Positions 50,543-60,955 of a stretch of 64,000 nt of DNA are shown here, in pieces. A program made the translations under genes and the position numbers. The notes beneath the pieces are model-generated. The model was not told the origin of the DNA and ran no database searches. It saw only the letters and a program-made list of their open reading frames with translations. Each line of letters starts with the position of its first letter. The first letter of the stretch is position 1. Source of the DNA: Meandrina meandrites (lineage: Eukaryota > Cnidaria > Anthozoa > Scleractinia > Meandrinidae); NCBI GenBank assembly GCA_963693305.1, contig OY855906.1:13043602-13107601 (forward strand). The letters run 5' to 3'.

Positions 50543-50561
50543 GTGCTGCGTTTCTTTAAAT
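50543..50561 (-). promoter_or_regulatory. putative early promoter element before the 50519 gene
   Basis: ATTTAAAGAAACGCAGCAC on the minus strand, a two-base variant of the shared motif, about 25-40 nt upstream of the ATG, with GTTAACAACAATTAAT between. Confidence 0.5.
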
Positions 50562-50587
50562 GGGCGGTGTTGCTTGCTGTTTTTCGG

Positions 50588-50759
50588 AGTAGTAATATCG
50601 GAGTCTGACTAAAACTACCGAGCAGCACCCACATAATTTTTACCTCTCACCGGACTAGTAGGTGCGAAGGGGTTTAGCCCCTGAGTACTAGTCCGGTGAG
50701 AGGTAAAAATTATGTGGGTGCGCCCGAGGTGGTTTTAGTCAGACTCCGATATTACTACT
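50588..50759 (-). repeat. Polinton right terminal repeat, self-complementary (hairpin) telomere
   Basis: By eye it is the exact reverse complement of the left repeat over all 172 positions, with the same bubble and off-centre mini-hairpin. Flanking internal sequence does not match the left end, so the repeat is precisely the palindrome. Confidence 0.92.
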
Positions 50760-50764
50760 GCCTC
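50760..50764. repeat. target site duplication of the Polinton, right copy
   Basis: GCCTC, matching 33765-33769. Confidence 0.8.
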
Positions 50765-50928
50765 GATCGAAAAAGGGCTTGCACCGTTGTCGTGGCGTCG
50801 TCTGCAAGGACTTCTGATCCATCTACCAAGCCCCATAATCCTTTCGCCAGCAGTAAATGTTTCATTTGAAATTTCCAAGTGTTCCAGTTGCTTCCATTGA
50901 GTTTGTCGATCGACCACTTTTCCTCCAT
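50760..50928 (-). pseudogene. Copia gag N-terminal fragment beyond the Polinton
   Basis: Starts with ATG at 50928 and encodes KLNGSNWNTWKFQMKHLLLA and GLWGLVDGSE, the N-terminal Gag (DUF4219/UBN2-type) signature of Copia elements. The frame runs into the Polinton at 50760. The other part of the gene lies at 32695-33769, in the same frame once a single target copy is counted. Confidence 0.88.
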
Positions 50929-51060
50929 GTTTGATTCACGCAACCGTTTAAAAAATAAATCCGTCACAAATTCAAAAACCCGCTCGATCCTACGCTCGAA
51001 AATCCAATCGATCACAGACGCTGATCATCTCAATTTCAACTCGACCAAACCACACTCTCC

Positions 51061-51073
51061 TGGGCCCATAACC
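51061..51073 (-). other. Copia primer binding site (initiator tRNA-Met anticodon arm)
   Basis: GGTTATGGGCCCA on the minus strand is complementary to the TGGGCCCATAACC anticodon arm of metazoan initiator tRNA-Met. Drosophila copia primes from an internal half of the same tRNA. It lies three bases after the LTR end. Confidence 0.8.
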
Positions 51074-51076
51074 TAA

Positions 51077-51118
51077 TGTTTTTACAGCGTTGAACAACTT
51101 TTTCGAAAACCGTTATAC
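51077..51118 (-). repeat. Copia 5' LTR remnant (42 bp)
   Basis: Identical to 30066-30107. Beyond 51118 the match stops and a poly-C run (about 51121-51136) begins, so most of this LTR is missing. Confidence 0.75.
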
Positions 51119-51604
51119 CTCCCCCCCCCCCCCCCCTACATAAATAATGACCGGTCCCTTACATCGTTTGTCAAGACATCCATGATGTAGACGTTACTGA
51201 TGCTTGTACGATTAACATTTACCAAGAAATAGTTTCCGTTGTTGTCTTTCTTCACGTCAGTTTCTATCGAACTTCCAAAATGAACAGTATTAACGCATCA
51301 ACGATTAAGCCGCCTTTACATACAACCCCTCCACAAGAAAGACTGAAGAAAAGCAGTTTTTAAAAACTCTTAGAACAATAAACGAGGTAAGGATTTATTT
51401 ATTCGGGTTTCTTGTATATGAAATGAGTAAAACCAACTCGTCCTATGCGCTTGTCGGTTGCTTATCAACTCATATCCAACACGCGTCATGGAACAACGCC
51501 ATTGTTTTTTCGGAGGCTATTGCCCGTCACCTATTGTAACCCCCTTGCGTGACAGTCTCATAATTGTGCAGGGCAAATACAGAATATCGCGTCGCTTATT
51601 AAAC
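51119..51604. other. poly-C tract and P450 copy 2 upstream region
   Basis: Poly-C (51121-51136) is followed by an inverted copy of the ACCGGTCATTATTTATGTAG repeat seen at 29139. From about 51546 the sequence resembles the region upstream of P450 copy 1 (TTGCGTGACAGTCTC and the last bases before ATG). Confidence 0.5.
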
Positions 51605-54600
51605 ATGGCGTCAGTGTTTGCCACGATTTGCGATTCTTTCAGTTTCGGAAATGTTCTTTTGCTGTTGATTCTGCTACTAATGTTGCATTACCTGATGGTG
51701 CTCTACGAGTTCAGGAACATGCCGCCGGGTCCACGCTTAACGACTATCCCTGTTTTAGGGAACGCCTTTTCCCTCGACCCCAAGGCAGAGAAACTTACCG
51801 ATGCTTTCAAAAGGTCAGTTCACTCCCAAGGAACACTACACGTAAGAGTGAGATTCCTGGCGATTTAGTTTTGTATTAAGTTAGGGCGATAGTAGTATAA
51901 TCTGCTAGAACAAGGGTAACTTTTTAAAGCAACAAGTATCTTCGGTATCTTTTTAATGAAAAGGTTGAATTTTATAATAGACACTGCATTGTGCGGTTAA
52001 TTCAGTAAATTCAAATCTTTCAAGATGCATAATTAGCGAAAACGTGTCCGACGCCTTGAGAAGCGGTACAATCGGATATTACTAATGGTACTTTTTGAAA
52101 CGACCACTAAAGGAAAAACAAAACGGTACAATATGGAAAGCGTAACTAAGACTTACTAAGGAATATTTGATTGTTTATTACCACATTGAATTCGCCACGT
52201 TTATGATTTGCATTGAGTGTAGTCGCCTGGATGAATGATTTCAAAATGAACATGTCACTCTTTGTTACAGTGCATTGTTCATACTTTTGTTAAATGACTT
52301 TTCTTCTTTTTGCTCTATGTATTAGCAGCCGAAAGGACTGGTTAACATCAAAAGTTATTCGTTATCGCTTCAAACACATCACAAATAACTAGGGCGTCAT
52401 GTTTACATTGTATACGTGCACCTGAACCGACAATAGATCCATTTAGTTTCATATGTTAATTGCCCATGTCAGATCATGTAATGTTCTTCACAGGACTCTT
52501 CCCTTTATTTTATATCTAAAACTATACTTTCTTTTAATGTAGTGACTGAAATGAATACTCCAAAATTTGATCATATAATACGCGCGGGTATTTTGCGAGT
52601 TGCGTAGTATTTTACGGGGCGAGGAAAACACGGCCATTATTAGTCAAAGTTTGTTTTGTTTTGTGCGGCGATTTGTTGCTTAGCCTGCATCGCAGACAGT
52701 CTAAACTGCCGGTGCGCAATAGCTCCCAAAAGCTTGTTCTGGCGTCCCACAGATTGGTGGTGTGGCTCGATCGAGAGTACAAAAGTGGTTGACAGACCTA
52801 AGGCGACTCCCGTAGTTTCTGCGTGATATTTGCCGAAATGCTATTCTTTGAAAATTTGGTCTTTCCACCGGTTTTCTTTTACACCTTTATCTTGAGGGCA
52901 CTATATGCAGCATATAGAGTTGTTAAAGAGAGAAATGAATAATTTTTCGCGTCAGTCAAGCGTCTTGAGTATTGTTTTGAAATCGGTAAAACATAACATA
53001 ATTCAATAATGAATTATGTCAGTAACAACGCTTCTTTCATGGTCATGACCAACTTCGAGGAAAAGCTGTAGCTTTGCTTTTCAGGACTCTGACAGTGGAA
53101 ATTTACAATAAATGCGCGAATCGACCATAGTTCTTCACACAAGAAGTCTGAAGAGGTAACGCGACCGGCCAAGAACAAATCTATTGTTAGCATTGCGTGA
53201 TCATTTACAAAGCGTGAATGAAACTAGCCAATCAGAAATGAACACATAGATCCTTGCAAAACTGCGGGATATCAGATAAGCTAAATAAATTACGAACAAA
53301 AGTTCATAGTACTGCGTGGCACTTGGATGAATCAAAATAAAAAATGTTAAAAGGTATTTGAGTGCCAAAAAGTTGTTTAAATACCAGACGTTTCGGGCTT
53401 CGCCCTTCATCAGTGTAAATTTTCACTGATGAAGGGCGAAGCCCGAAACGTCTGGTATTTAAACAACTTTTTGGCACTCAAATACCTTTTAACATTTTTT
53501 ATCAGATAAGCTTTTGGGAGCAATTGTGCAGATGGACTTTACCGAGGATTTTGTGATACGTCCGGCTGCAACGCAGGCTTTTTGCTCCTCCTAGTACTTT
53601 TGCTCTGCTCTACAGTGTTATAGCGTGACATATTTTGCGCGTTTTCGTGATATAATATGGTACAATGGCGCAATAGTGGAATAATAATTTGCTTTATTCA
53701 TGTCAGATAGAGCGTTTCCCTTTGTTTATATTAGAACTGAAGTTAGTACATTTTTCTTTGAGACTTTATTATGCAATAAGTTTATTAATGATGTAGGTAG
53801 TTATATGGGATTTTTTTTATTGAAGTTTCTATCCTAAACCAAGCTAACTGAATTAGGAAGATCAATTAAGGCAGCTCGAGCTCACGCTGTATTAATGGAT
53901 GGAAGAAATTTCCAATGCCGCTCGCTAAAAGCTCAGGCGGTGTTGGACACAGAAAATGTACGTTCCTGTAAAAAAGTGCTCATACATAATTTACCGCATT
54001 AAGTAGAAAATCTTAACGAGAATATTTGTTATTTTTACAGTCTCAAAGAAAACTACGGCCGAGTTTTCTCCCTCAAGCTTGGAAGCTACAAGTTCGTGAT
54101 GGCTTCAACTTCTGAGGCCGTTAAGGAGATGCTCGTAAAGAAATCTGCTGATTATGCTGGAAGACAACAAACTTATTTTTTCCAGGCATTTACACTAGGT
54201 AGGTCAGTAGTGGAATATAATTTAGGAGTTGGCCATAGAGCCCTTATTGTGGTTCCTACAATCCATCCACCCACATTTTGTGTTTATTGTTAGCCAGAAC
54301 ACCGACTTATAAACAATACGAAATTATACTGTGACATATATTCCAACTGTTAAGTCCCAACATTCACCAGATTGAGATTGTATCCTAGCACAAATCCACT
54401 TCATAAACTTACAACAGGCCAGACCACTCAATCCCGGACACGTGGCCAATGTCAAGGGTTCGACTGTTTGGTCTATGAATGACAATTAGTTCAGTGGTCA
54501 AAGTAAGAAACTGGCCTTGTCCTTCAGGTTCAAATCATTTTTTCATTTCAAATTACAGGAGGCAAAGACATCGTGTTCGGTAACTATGGTCCAGCATGGA

Positions 54601-55730
54601 AGTTTCATCGCAAGCTCTTTACTACAGCCTTGCGCCAATATCTCTCGAACATTCCTCTCATAGAAAGGCGAGTCTCGACACAGGCAGAAAAACTGGTGCA
54701 GTTCATGGAAGAACAAGATGGAAAGCCGTTTGATCCCGCAGATTGTTTGCAGCGTGCTGTTGCTGATGTTATTTGTGGCATCACATTTGGAGAAGGCTAC
54801 GACACGACAAACCCTGATTTGAATAAACTTTTGAAACTTAACGTCGACCTTGTTGCAAGTACTGATGATGCTCAGCTACTCACCATTTTAGACTTCTTTC
54901 CTTTAGCAAAGTACCTACCACTCAAGGCTTATGATCGCGTTCTCCAGCCAGTATTTGACATGTACGATATCATTCGCAAATTTTTAAAAGAGCGGGAAGG
55001 AACTTTCGATCCAGAGGAACCTGTACAAGATTTGATCTCGGGTCTCTTGCACGCCAAACATGAAGCGGAATGTGAAAGTGATGAACAACGAGAAGCTTTT
55101 CTCTCCGATGACTACTTCGTCAACACCATCGAAGACATGTTTGCTGCCGGATACGAAACCACAAGTACCACAATGAAATGGGCGATAGCATTCTTGGTCA
55201 ATTATCCAAAGTACCAAGAGGATATTCAAAGCCAGTTAGATGAAGTAGTCGGTGGACGGGATCCTGGTTTGGAAGACCGAGCTAATCTGCCCCTCATACA
55301 CGCGACCATCATAGAAACGCTACGAGTTGGAAATGTGGCGCCTCTTGCAGTACCGCACGTCACGCTTGCTGATACAACACTATGTGGGTATCGCGTACCC
55401 AAAGATACCATCGTGTTTGCTGACACAGAATCTGTTCATCTGGATCCCAAGTGCTGGGAAAACCCCACAGTGTTTAATCCGTACCGTCATATTGATGAGG
55501 ACGGCAAGCTGATCACCAACCAGGGCAATTTCTATCCTTTTGGAGCTGGACGCCGGGTCTGCGCTGGCGAGCCCTTAGCTAAAACGGAGTTGTTCTTGTT
55601 TCTCTCCTGGATGCTCCAGAAGTTCAGTTTTGTGGCTGAAGAAGATGGTCGTCCTCCAATCTTGAAAGGAATGTATAGTGGCACCCAGTTTCCTGTCCCT
55701 TACAAGATACGTGCAATCCAGCGAAAGTGA
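51605..55730 (+). CDS. cytochrome P450 clan-2 gene, copy 2 (three exons, intact)
   Basis: Exons 51605-51813 (209 bp), 54041-54198 (158) and 54559-55730 (1172) join in phase with GT-AG junctions to 512 codons plus stop. An N-terminal Leu-rich anchor (about 17-34) is followed by the PPGP hinge (40-43). The I-helix AGYETTSTT holds E322/T323, ETLR holds E375/R378, and the haem loop FGAGRRVCAG holds the ligand C457. Role by family: ER monooxygenase of the CYP1/CYP2/CYP17 clan acting on steroids or xenobiotics with P450 reductase; the substrate is not predictable. It lies in tandem with copy 1, from which the nested retroelement composite separates it. Intron 1 carries a palindromic hammerhead-like repeat. 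Confidence 0.92.
53337..53502. repeat. palindromic repeat with two opposed hammerhead-ribozyme-like cores
   Basis: Two 83-bp arms are reverse complements with a single mismatch near the centre. On each strand one arm reads CTGATGA, a GGGC-GAA-GCCC stem (stem II), GAAAC and GTC. These are the conserved core blocks of hammerhead ribozymes, with almost no stem III as in the minimal forms reported from Penelope elements. Weak TAAAT/ATTTA pairing could form stem I. Located in intron 1 of P450 copy 2. Confidence 0.65.
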
Positions 55731-56928
55731 CGAACACGGGGTGGGCAGACTATTCCTTGCGGCTTTTGACAATTGTTTGAATGCATTTTATAAAGTAATG
55801 CCGGTTTAAGTAGCTTTAGAGGAACTATTGTAGTTGGAGATACACGTATAGTATTTGGAAAGTGAGTATCTAATGATAGGTTTCATAGAAAGTCATAGAG
55901 ATTCGGAAATCGTGTGTTTACCTACCTCTGGCTCGTAAAACAAATCGCTCTTATAGGTTACACCTGATAACCCTATTTAACAACTAGCATCAAACCAGCA
56001 AGACAAGAAAGAAATCTACTTTTACTATGTATAGGGCTGTAACTTGCTCAGTTGAATTCTGACGTTTCCTTTTTGACAGGTGATGTTTTACAGTTTACTT
56101 CCACATAGGCAAACACCGCATTGTGAGGCGCAGCATTTTTGCGCAATGTTGTTAAACAACCAAAATCGAAATTGTGAGAGAAAAATCTTGCGTGAAAATT
56201 CGAAGTGAAAAACGCATAAAATTAAAGTAACAAGGTGACAACGAGATAAATTTCGATTAGGCTCGTAGGTGGTGCAATTTCTAACGTTGACGATATTTTT
56301 GTACCTCAGAGTTTTCTGTAATAACAAGATACCGGCCCTGGCTTTGAATCGGAAAAAGTAATTTTGATGTCTCTCTCCGGAACTAGCAAATGAGTTTCTT
56401 TCTCTCAAACAACCAGTGACACCATTTTTTATTTGTTTATTCTGTACGGTTCTGGTCTCGGTGTATTGTTACTTAATATAATACTTTTAAGTCTTTTATT
56501 TAAAGATTTCCTGAAATACTTCACCACCACTATAAGCATGATAACTATGTTTTCTTAATTCAAACTATGCTATTGTGAAATGCGAAACCATAGCGCTTCT
56601 TCTAATTTATTCTGGTTTTTAGACAGTACCAATTAAAAATCATCCTTAAATTGGTACGACGTATTCTTTAGAATTCTGTTTGCACAAGAACTGCTGGTAA
56701 CACGCTTAGAGTTGTTGTTTGAATAGCATAACTGTTTTAAGTTTTTCTGTACAATCTTCTTAAGTTTGATTTTATTTCGAAGAAATGTTCTCTGCAATTT
56801 TTATATTGCTGGTGTTGTTTTGCTTTGGCCGGGCATTTTCGGGATGACAGAAACAATTTTTAAATCGCTTAGACACTGTTTACTTTGTCGAGGGAAAATG
56901 TGTAGAATAGTCTTTGGCACGGGAGGCG
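55731..56928. other. P450 copy 2 downstream region, no gene recognised
   Basis: No coding sequence, splice structure or repeat family can be supported here. Confidence 0.4.
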
Positions 56929-57190
56929 CAATGGCGTAATGGTCAGTGTCCTGGACTCTGGATCAAGCGGTCTGGGCTCGAACCCTGGCCGGGGTCACTG
57001 TATTGTTTTCCTGGACAAGACATTTTACTGTCATAGTGCCTCTCTCCAGCTAGGTGTATAATTGGGTAATAGCGAAATAACACTCGAGGTAATCCTGTGA
57101 TGGAGCAGCATCCCATCCAGGAAGGAGTAGAAATACTTCTACTGACTTAATGCTACAGAAACTGGGATAAGCTTCGGGAAGTATTGGCCA
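56929..57190 (+). mobile_element. tRNA-derived SINE, copy A
   Basis: A-box-like TGGCGTAATGG and B-box-like GGTCTGGGCTCGAACCC sit in a tRNA-like head, followed by a body with CAAGACATTTTACTGTCATAG and a tail CTACAGAAACTGGGATAAGC. The same order occurs in copies B and C. The head resembles an arginine tRNA with CCG/TGG-like loop, as an impression only. Confidence 0.65.
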
Positions 57191-57344
57191 TTTGGCTCTA
57201 GGTTTTACGTAGTCCTCAGCACATGCGCACTTGTTCGTAAAGTGGTCTGCGCATGAGTTTACGTAGGCATAAATTAAGGAGTTGTGATAGTTTTAAGCGT
57301 CGATTAACAGTTCCGATCTCATCCCGGTTGTTGTTAGAAGTTAG

Positions 57345-57499
57345 TAAGTTCATAAGTAAGTAATTAAGTACCACTGAGAAGTAAGTTCATAAATAAGTTC
57401 ATAAGTAAGTTCAAAAGTATGTAAGTTCATAAGTAAGTAAGTTCATAAGTCAGTCAGTCAGTCAGTCAGTCAGTCAGTCAGTCAGTCAGTCAGTAAGTA
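57345..57499 (+). repeat. microsatellite, AAGT/TTCATAAG then CAGT units
   Basis: Irregular AAGTAAGTTCATAAGT units pass into about twelve CAGT units (57447-57495). Confidence 0.8.
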
Positions 57500-58221
57500 A
57501 ATACGTAAGTAGAGCAGTTAGTAGTAAGTACGTAAATAGGTTAATGTGTCAGGAAGTGGGTGAGTGAGTGAAGAAGGAGGGAAGGAAGTATAGAGGGAAG
57601 TGAAAATGGTCGTTAAAAACGGAGACGAGCGTCACCTTGGCTTAGTGGTCTTCCCCTTGTTACTAGACAGATTTGTGTTCGATGGTTCCCAATTCAACTC
57701 ATCTAGTCTACTGGTCAGACTCTTGCCACTCTTACCACTTCAAGATGTCTCTGACAACTTGTCAAGACAATTTCTTTCTAAAAAAAAATTAGGACATTTT
57801 AAACTTGTCCGTTAGTGCGAATCGGCCCTAATGTACGCTGTACAAGATAAAAGTTTAAACAAAACTTGAAAGCGAAATCAATTACTATCATTAAAGATTA
57901 AATTCTAAGCATCTTAAAGCAAACTGAATTGTAACAAAGAACTGTAGAGTAAAACAAATCAACTTAAAAAAGGTTTATGCATGCTATTCCTAAAAGACCG
58001 GACACTTAGTTTGATCAGATTTTTGTGTATTATGGGACTGAATTTGAGTGTTGGTAATGAAAATATGGTCAAATAAACTGGAAGTATTATTTCGAAAACT
58101 CGAGCTTCGTGCTTCACCGAGGTTTTCAAACACGAGAAAACCGATATTGTTTTCGAAACACCGGTGAAACACGAAGCACGAGTTTTTTTTAAAATCGCTT
58201 TTCAATAGGCGCCATATTGTC

Positions 58222-58512
58222 AAGTGGGAATCACGGTGGCCTAATGGTTAGTGCGCTGGACTCCGGATCGGGCGGTCTGGGTTTGAGCCTTGGCCGGGGC
58301 ATTGCGTTGTGTTCTTGGGCAAGACACTATACTCTCATAGTGCCTCTCTCCACCCAGGTGTATAAATGGGTACCGGCGAATTTACTGCTGGGGGTAACCC
58401 TGCAATGGACTAGCATCCCATCCAGGGGGGAGAAGAAATACTCCTAGTCGCGTCATGCTACGGAAACCGGGATAAGCTCCGACCTGATGGGCCACTTGGC
58501 TCGTATACAGAC
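58222..58512 (+). mobile_element. tRNA-derived SINE, copy B
   Basis: The most complete copy. Head: GTGGCCTAATGGTTAGTGCG, GGACTCCGGATC and GGTCTGGGTTTGAGCC. Body: CAAGACACTATACTCTCATA and CCATCCAGGGGGGAGAAGAA. It ends after GCTCGTATACAGACTT. Confidence 0.7.
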
Positions 58513-58699
58513 TTAGCCTTTACCTTAATGCAAACAAAGGATATTATTCACGTAAACATTTAATTTTTGTTTCTTGTTTTCTCTTGTTTAAACATGGACG
58601 GGTTTATCTGAGCAAGGGATGACTTATCAGAAGTGTATTGCAAATGTTAGGTGTGGTCCAGAAAAAAACTGCAGTTTGAATTCACGGGACAGTATCCAT

Positions 58700-58847
58700 C
58701 TTCGGAGACCCAGGGACGGTAAGTGGGGGCGAGGGAAAGTCTAAGAAGCGGGCGAAAAAAAATCGGCGAAGAAAAGTCAAGAAAGAAGCGAGGATCGTTC
58801 GTCACTTTTCTTCGCCTCATCCCCACTAACTGCCCTTGCGTCTCCAA
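58700..58847. repeat. foldback element
   Basis: CTTCGGAGACCCAGGGACGG faces CCCTTGCGTCTCCAAG, and GGCGAAGAAAAGT faces ACTTTTCTTCGCC. The flank GTTTGAATTCACGGGACAG also occurs at 60889, suggesting a related element there. Confidence 0.5.
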
Positions 58848-59920
58848 GATTGGGCAGTATCACGAGAGGAATTATGCAGGTGCACTTGCTGAAAAACGGA
58901 GTAACCTTTGAACAAAAAAAAGGCATAAATTCATGTTGTATGTAGTAAAAAGCAGACTATATTCAATAAAATCGTATTACTTGTTTTGTTGGCCTGACGC
59001 TATTTCTCAAGTAGCGTGTTCAGTGTTAATTCATTACAGTTCACTTTTCACTGGTCAAATTGAGTTAAGTACAATCAATCGAAAGACTCCCAGGCCTATT
59101 CATATAGGACGGAAAAGCCTTCCCAGACATATTATTGTCTGACTGAATACCGTCTATTATAAATTAAAGGTGGCTTCTAACCGTTTGACGTGCCCATTTT
59201 TCGTTTTCGTTCCCAGCTGATACCAATATTGATGAAAATCTTTTAGTACAAATTTGAGGTCATTGTGAACTCGAAATTCGTTGCCATGCAACGTAAAAAA
59301 GAAGTCAAAATATCCTTTTTGGATTTTTTGAGGTTAATAACTCAACAAGTTCACGGTAAAAAATCTTCTTTTTGATGCATTTTTGTCTAGCCAACAAGAG
59401 GAGCATACTTACAATTTTTTTTGCAAAACGTCTTTGGCAGGATTACGAGCTACGTTATTTGTTCATAAAGTTAAGGTGGCTCTGAACCCTACCTAGAAAA
59501 TTTTTTAAGAAGTTGTAACATGGTTTGTTTTGTCCGTTAGAAAAAATATTCCAAAAACGAAAACTTTCAGCAAGTAATTGTTAAGATGAATGTAGCTCGG
59601 CTATAAAGAGATCAGTTACGTTTTTTAATTTTCCATTCATTTGTCTACATTTCTCCGCAAATTTACTCGGTTCGCGGGAAAAAATTATAGGCAAATATAT
59701 GAAAAATTAAAAACGTAACTGTACGCTTTTTAGCCCAGACATCCTTGAAACTTGGCGAATTTAAAACTTTTGCCTAGTATGTTCATAAGTTGCCCAGAAT
59801 TCAATTCAGCTCAATTAAAAAATGTTTGCCATCGGATTCCCATACAAACACTAATTTCTTTCTGCGTTGCCTACCCGTCAAGATGGCGTCGAAAATATGG
59901 ACGAAAAACATATCAGCTGA
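58848..59920. other. intergenic, no gene recognised
   Basis: Contains one TTAAGGTGGCTCTGAACC end (59472) of the foldback family seen in P450 intron 1. No coding sequence is supported. Confidence 0.4.
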
Positions 59921-60265
59921 TTAAAAACATGAAACAAACAGCGGTAATAAACATTGTGAAAAATCGCATTTTAGTAACTTGACGTTTCGTATGCTATGCA
60001 ACATACATTTTCAAAAGTATGACCGTTACAAAATTTTAACGACTATTATATATTGTTATGAAAAGGGTCTGGAACCTAGACTGAGACAATTGATCTACAG
60101 CAGAAACTTAATATTATCGCTTAGGTTAAAGGAGCAACAACCTCTCACTGCCAACGTTGGCATTTAATGAGGGTTCTAGCTCTTGAATGAATAAGGTCTC
60201 TTTTATTTTACAATGGAGGTCAGTTTTGCCGGACGCTAGAATGTCAAAATGATCCCATTTGATGA
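59921..60265 (-). mobile_element. Penelope-like element fragment (pseudo-LTR and RT 3' end)
   Basis: Matches 6466-6805 with scattered differences. It includes the terminal repeat and the last codons of the RT frame. At the position of the stop in the 6.7-kb copy, this fragment has a Lys codon and reads on through KETLFIQELEPSLNANVGS. The match ends at about 60265. Confidence 0.8.
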
Positions 60266-60955
60266 TGATCCCAGCTGATGTTTGAAACACTCTTAGCGAA
60301 CTATTTCTTCAATTGGACTACAGCTAAAATATCTCAGTTCGGATCAAGTCGATATGATGTTCTCAAAGAAACTAAGCTCACCTTTAGGTGCAAAAAGCGT
60401 TGTGCTGAATCAAGTTGATTTCCGGAAGGAAGAATCGAGGGAAAAGAGCGAGTGGAGAACTCAAGTACAATAAAACCGGCGGAGAAATGCACTCGAAGGT
60501 AGAAACGCACCGGGGAAGTCCCCAGAAGTTTCGGTTCGTTTTCGAATTAAGTTGTTGACGGTTGAATTAACTCGAACTTCTCAACTTGCGAACTTCGCAA
60601 CCTGCCAACTTTGCTGCACATGAAATTCACAACTTCGTTTCGAAGTTCGCAATTTGATTGACAACTACGTAATGAAATTACCAAGTTGAAGGGAACTTCG
60701 GGAATTTTAAACGAACTTCCGGAGTTTTGTGAAACACAAGGTAAAAGGTAAAATTCAGTCGTGCATAAAGGCGAGACAACATATTATGGATTGTGGTGAT
60801 TGGAAAAAGTTGACAGCTACTACAGGAGGCGGCGAGAAACTTGGAGGCATTCAAAAGTTTGTGTAACAAACCGAATTTTAACCACCTGTAGTTTGAATTC
60901 ACGGGACAGATCGCTCGGACCACGTTTTTTGGTTTCTTATTCCGAATAATAATTC
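60266..60955. other. intergenic, no gene recognised
   Basis: A stretch rich in AACTTCG/GAAGTT motifs (60560-60720) is the only visible pattern. Confidence 0.4.

Larger units (their letters stand above)
33770..50759. mobile_element. Polinton/Maverick (adintovirus-like) element, complete, 16,990 bp
   Basis: Bounded by identical 172-bp terminal inverted repeats that begin 5'-AG and by a 5-bp target duplication in Copia gag. Gene order: PolB (+), integrase (-), small protein (+), then a minus-strand block (two-hydrophobic-segment protein, PLA2 protein, its paralog, protease, small basic protein, major capsid, Lys-rich protein, penton, Pro-rich protein), then ATPase and fibre-like protein (+), then small minus-strand genes. 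The set matches the core of virion-forming Polintons. All main frames are open and the two ends are identical, so the insertion looks young and possibly competent. Confidence 0.95.
30066..51118 (-). mobile_element. Copia (Ty1/copia) LTR retrotransposon, interrupted by a Polinton
   Basis: The order on the minus strand is truncated 5' LTR (51118-51077), primer binding site, gag N-terminus, [Polinton 50759-33770], rest of gag and protease, integrase, RT/RNase H, polypurine tract and 3' LTR. The order protease-integrase-RT-RNase H is diagnostic of Ty1/copia. The element has frameshifts, a deleted RT core and the large insertion, so it is inactive. Confidence 0.9.

Noticed and set aside
56936..57010. 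Possible functional tRNA gene
   Set aside because: The arms do not form a proper acceptor stem, and the same head is joined to a shared body in other copies, so it is a SINE.
57447..57495. Regular CAGT array as a possible CRISPR-like repeat
   Set aside because: It is a uniform tetranucleotide microsatellite without spacers.
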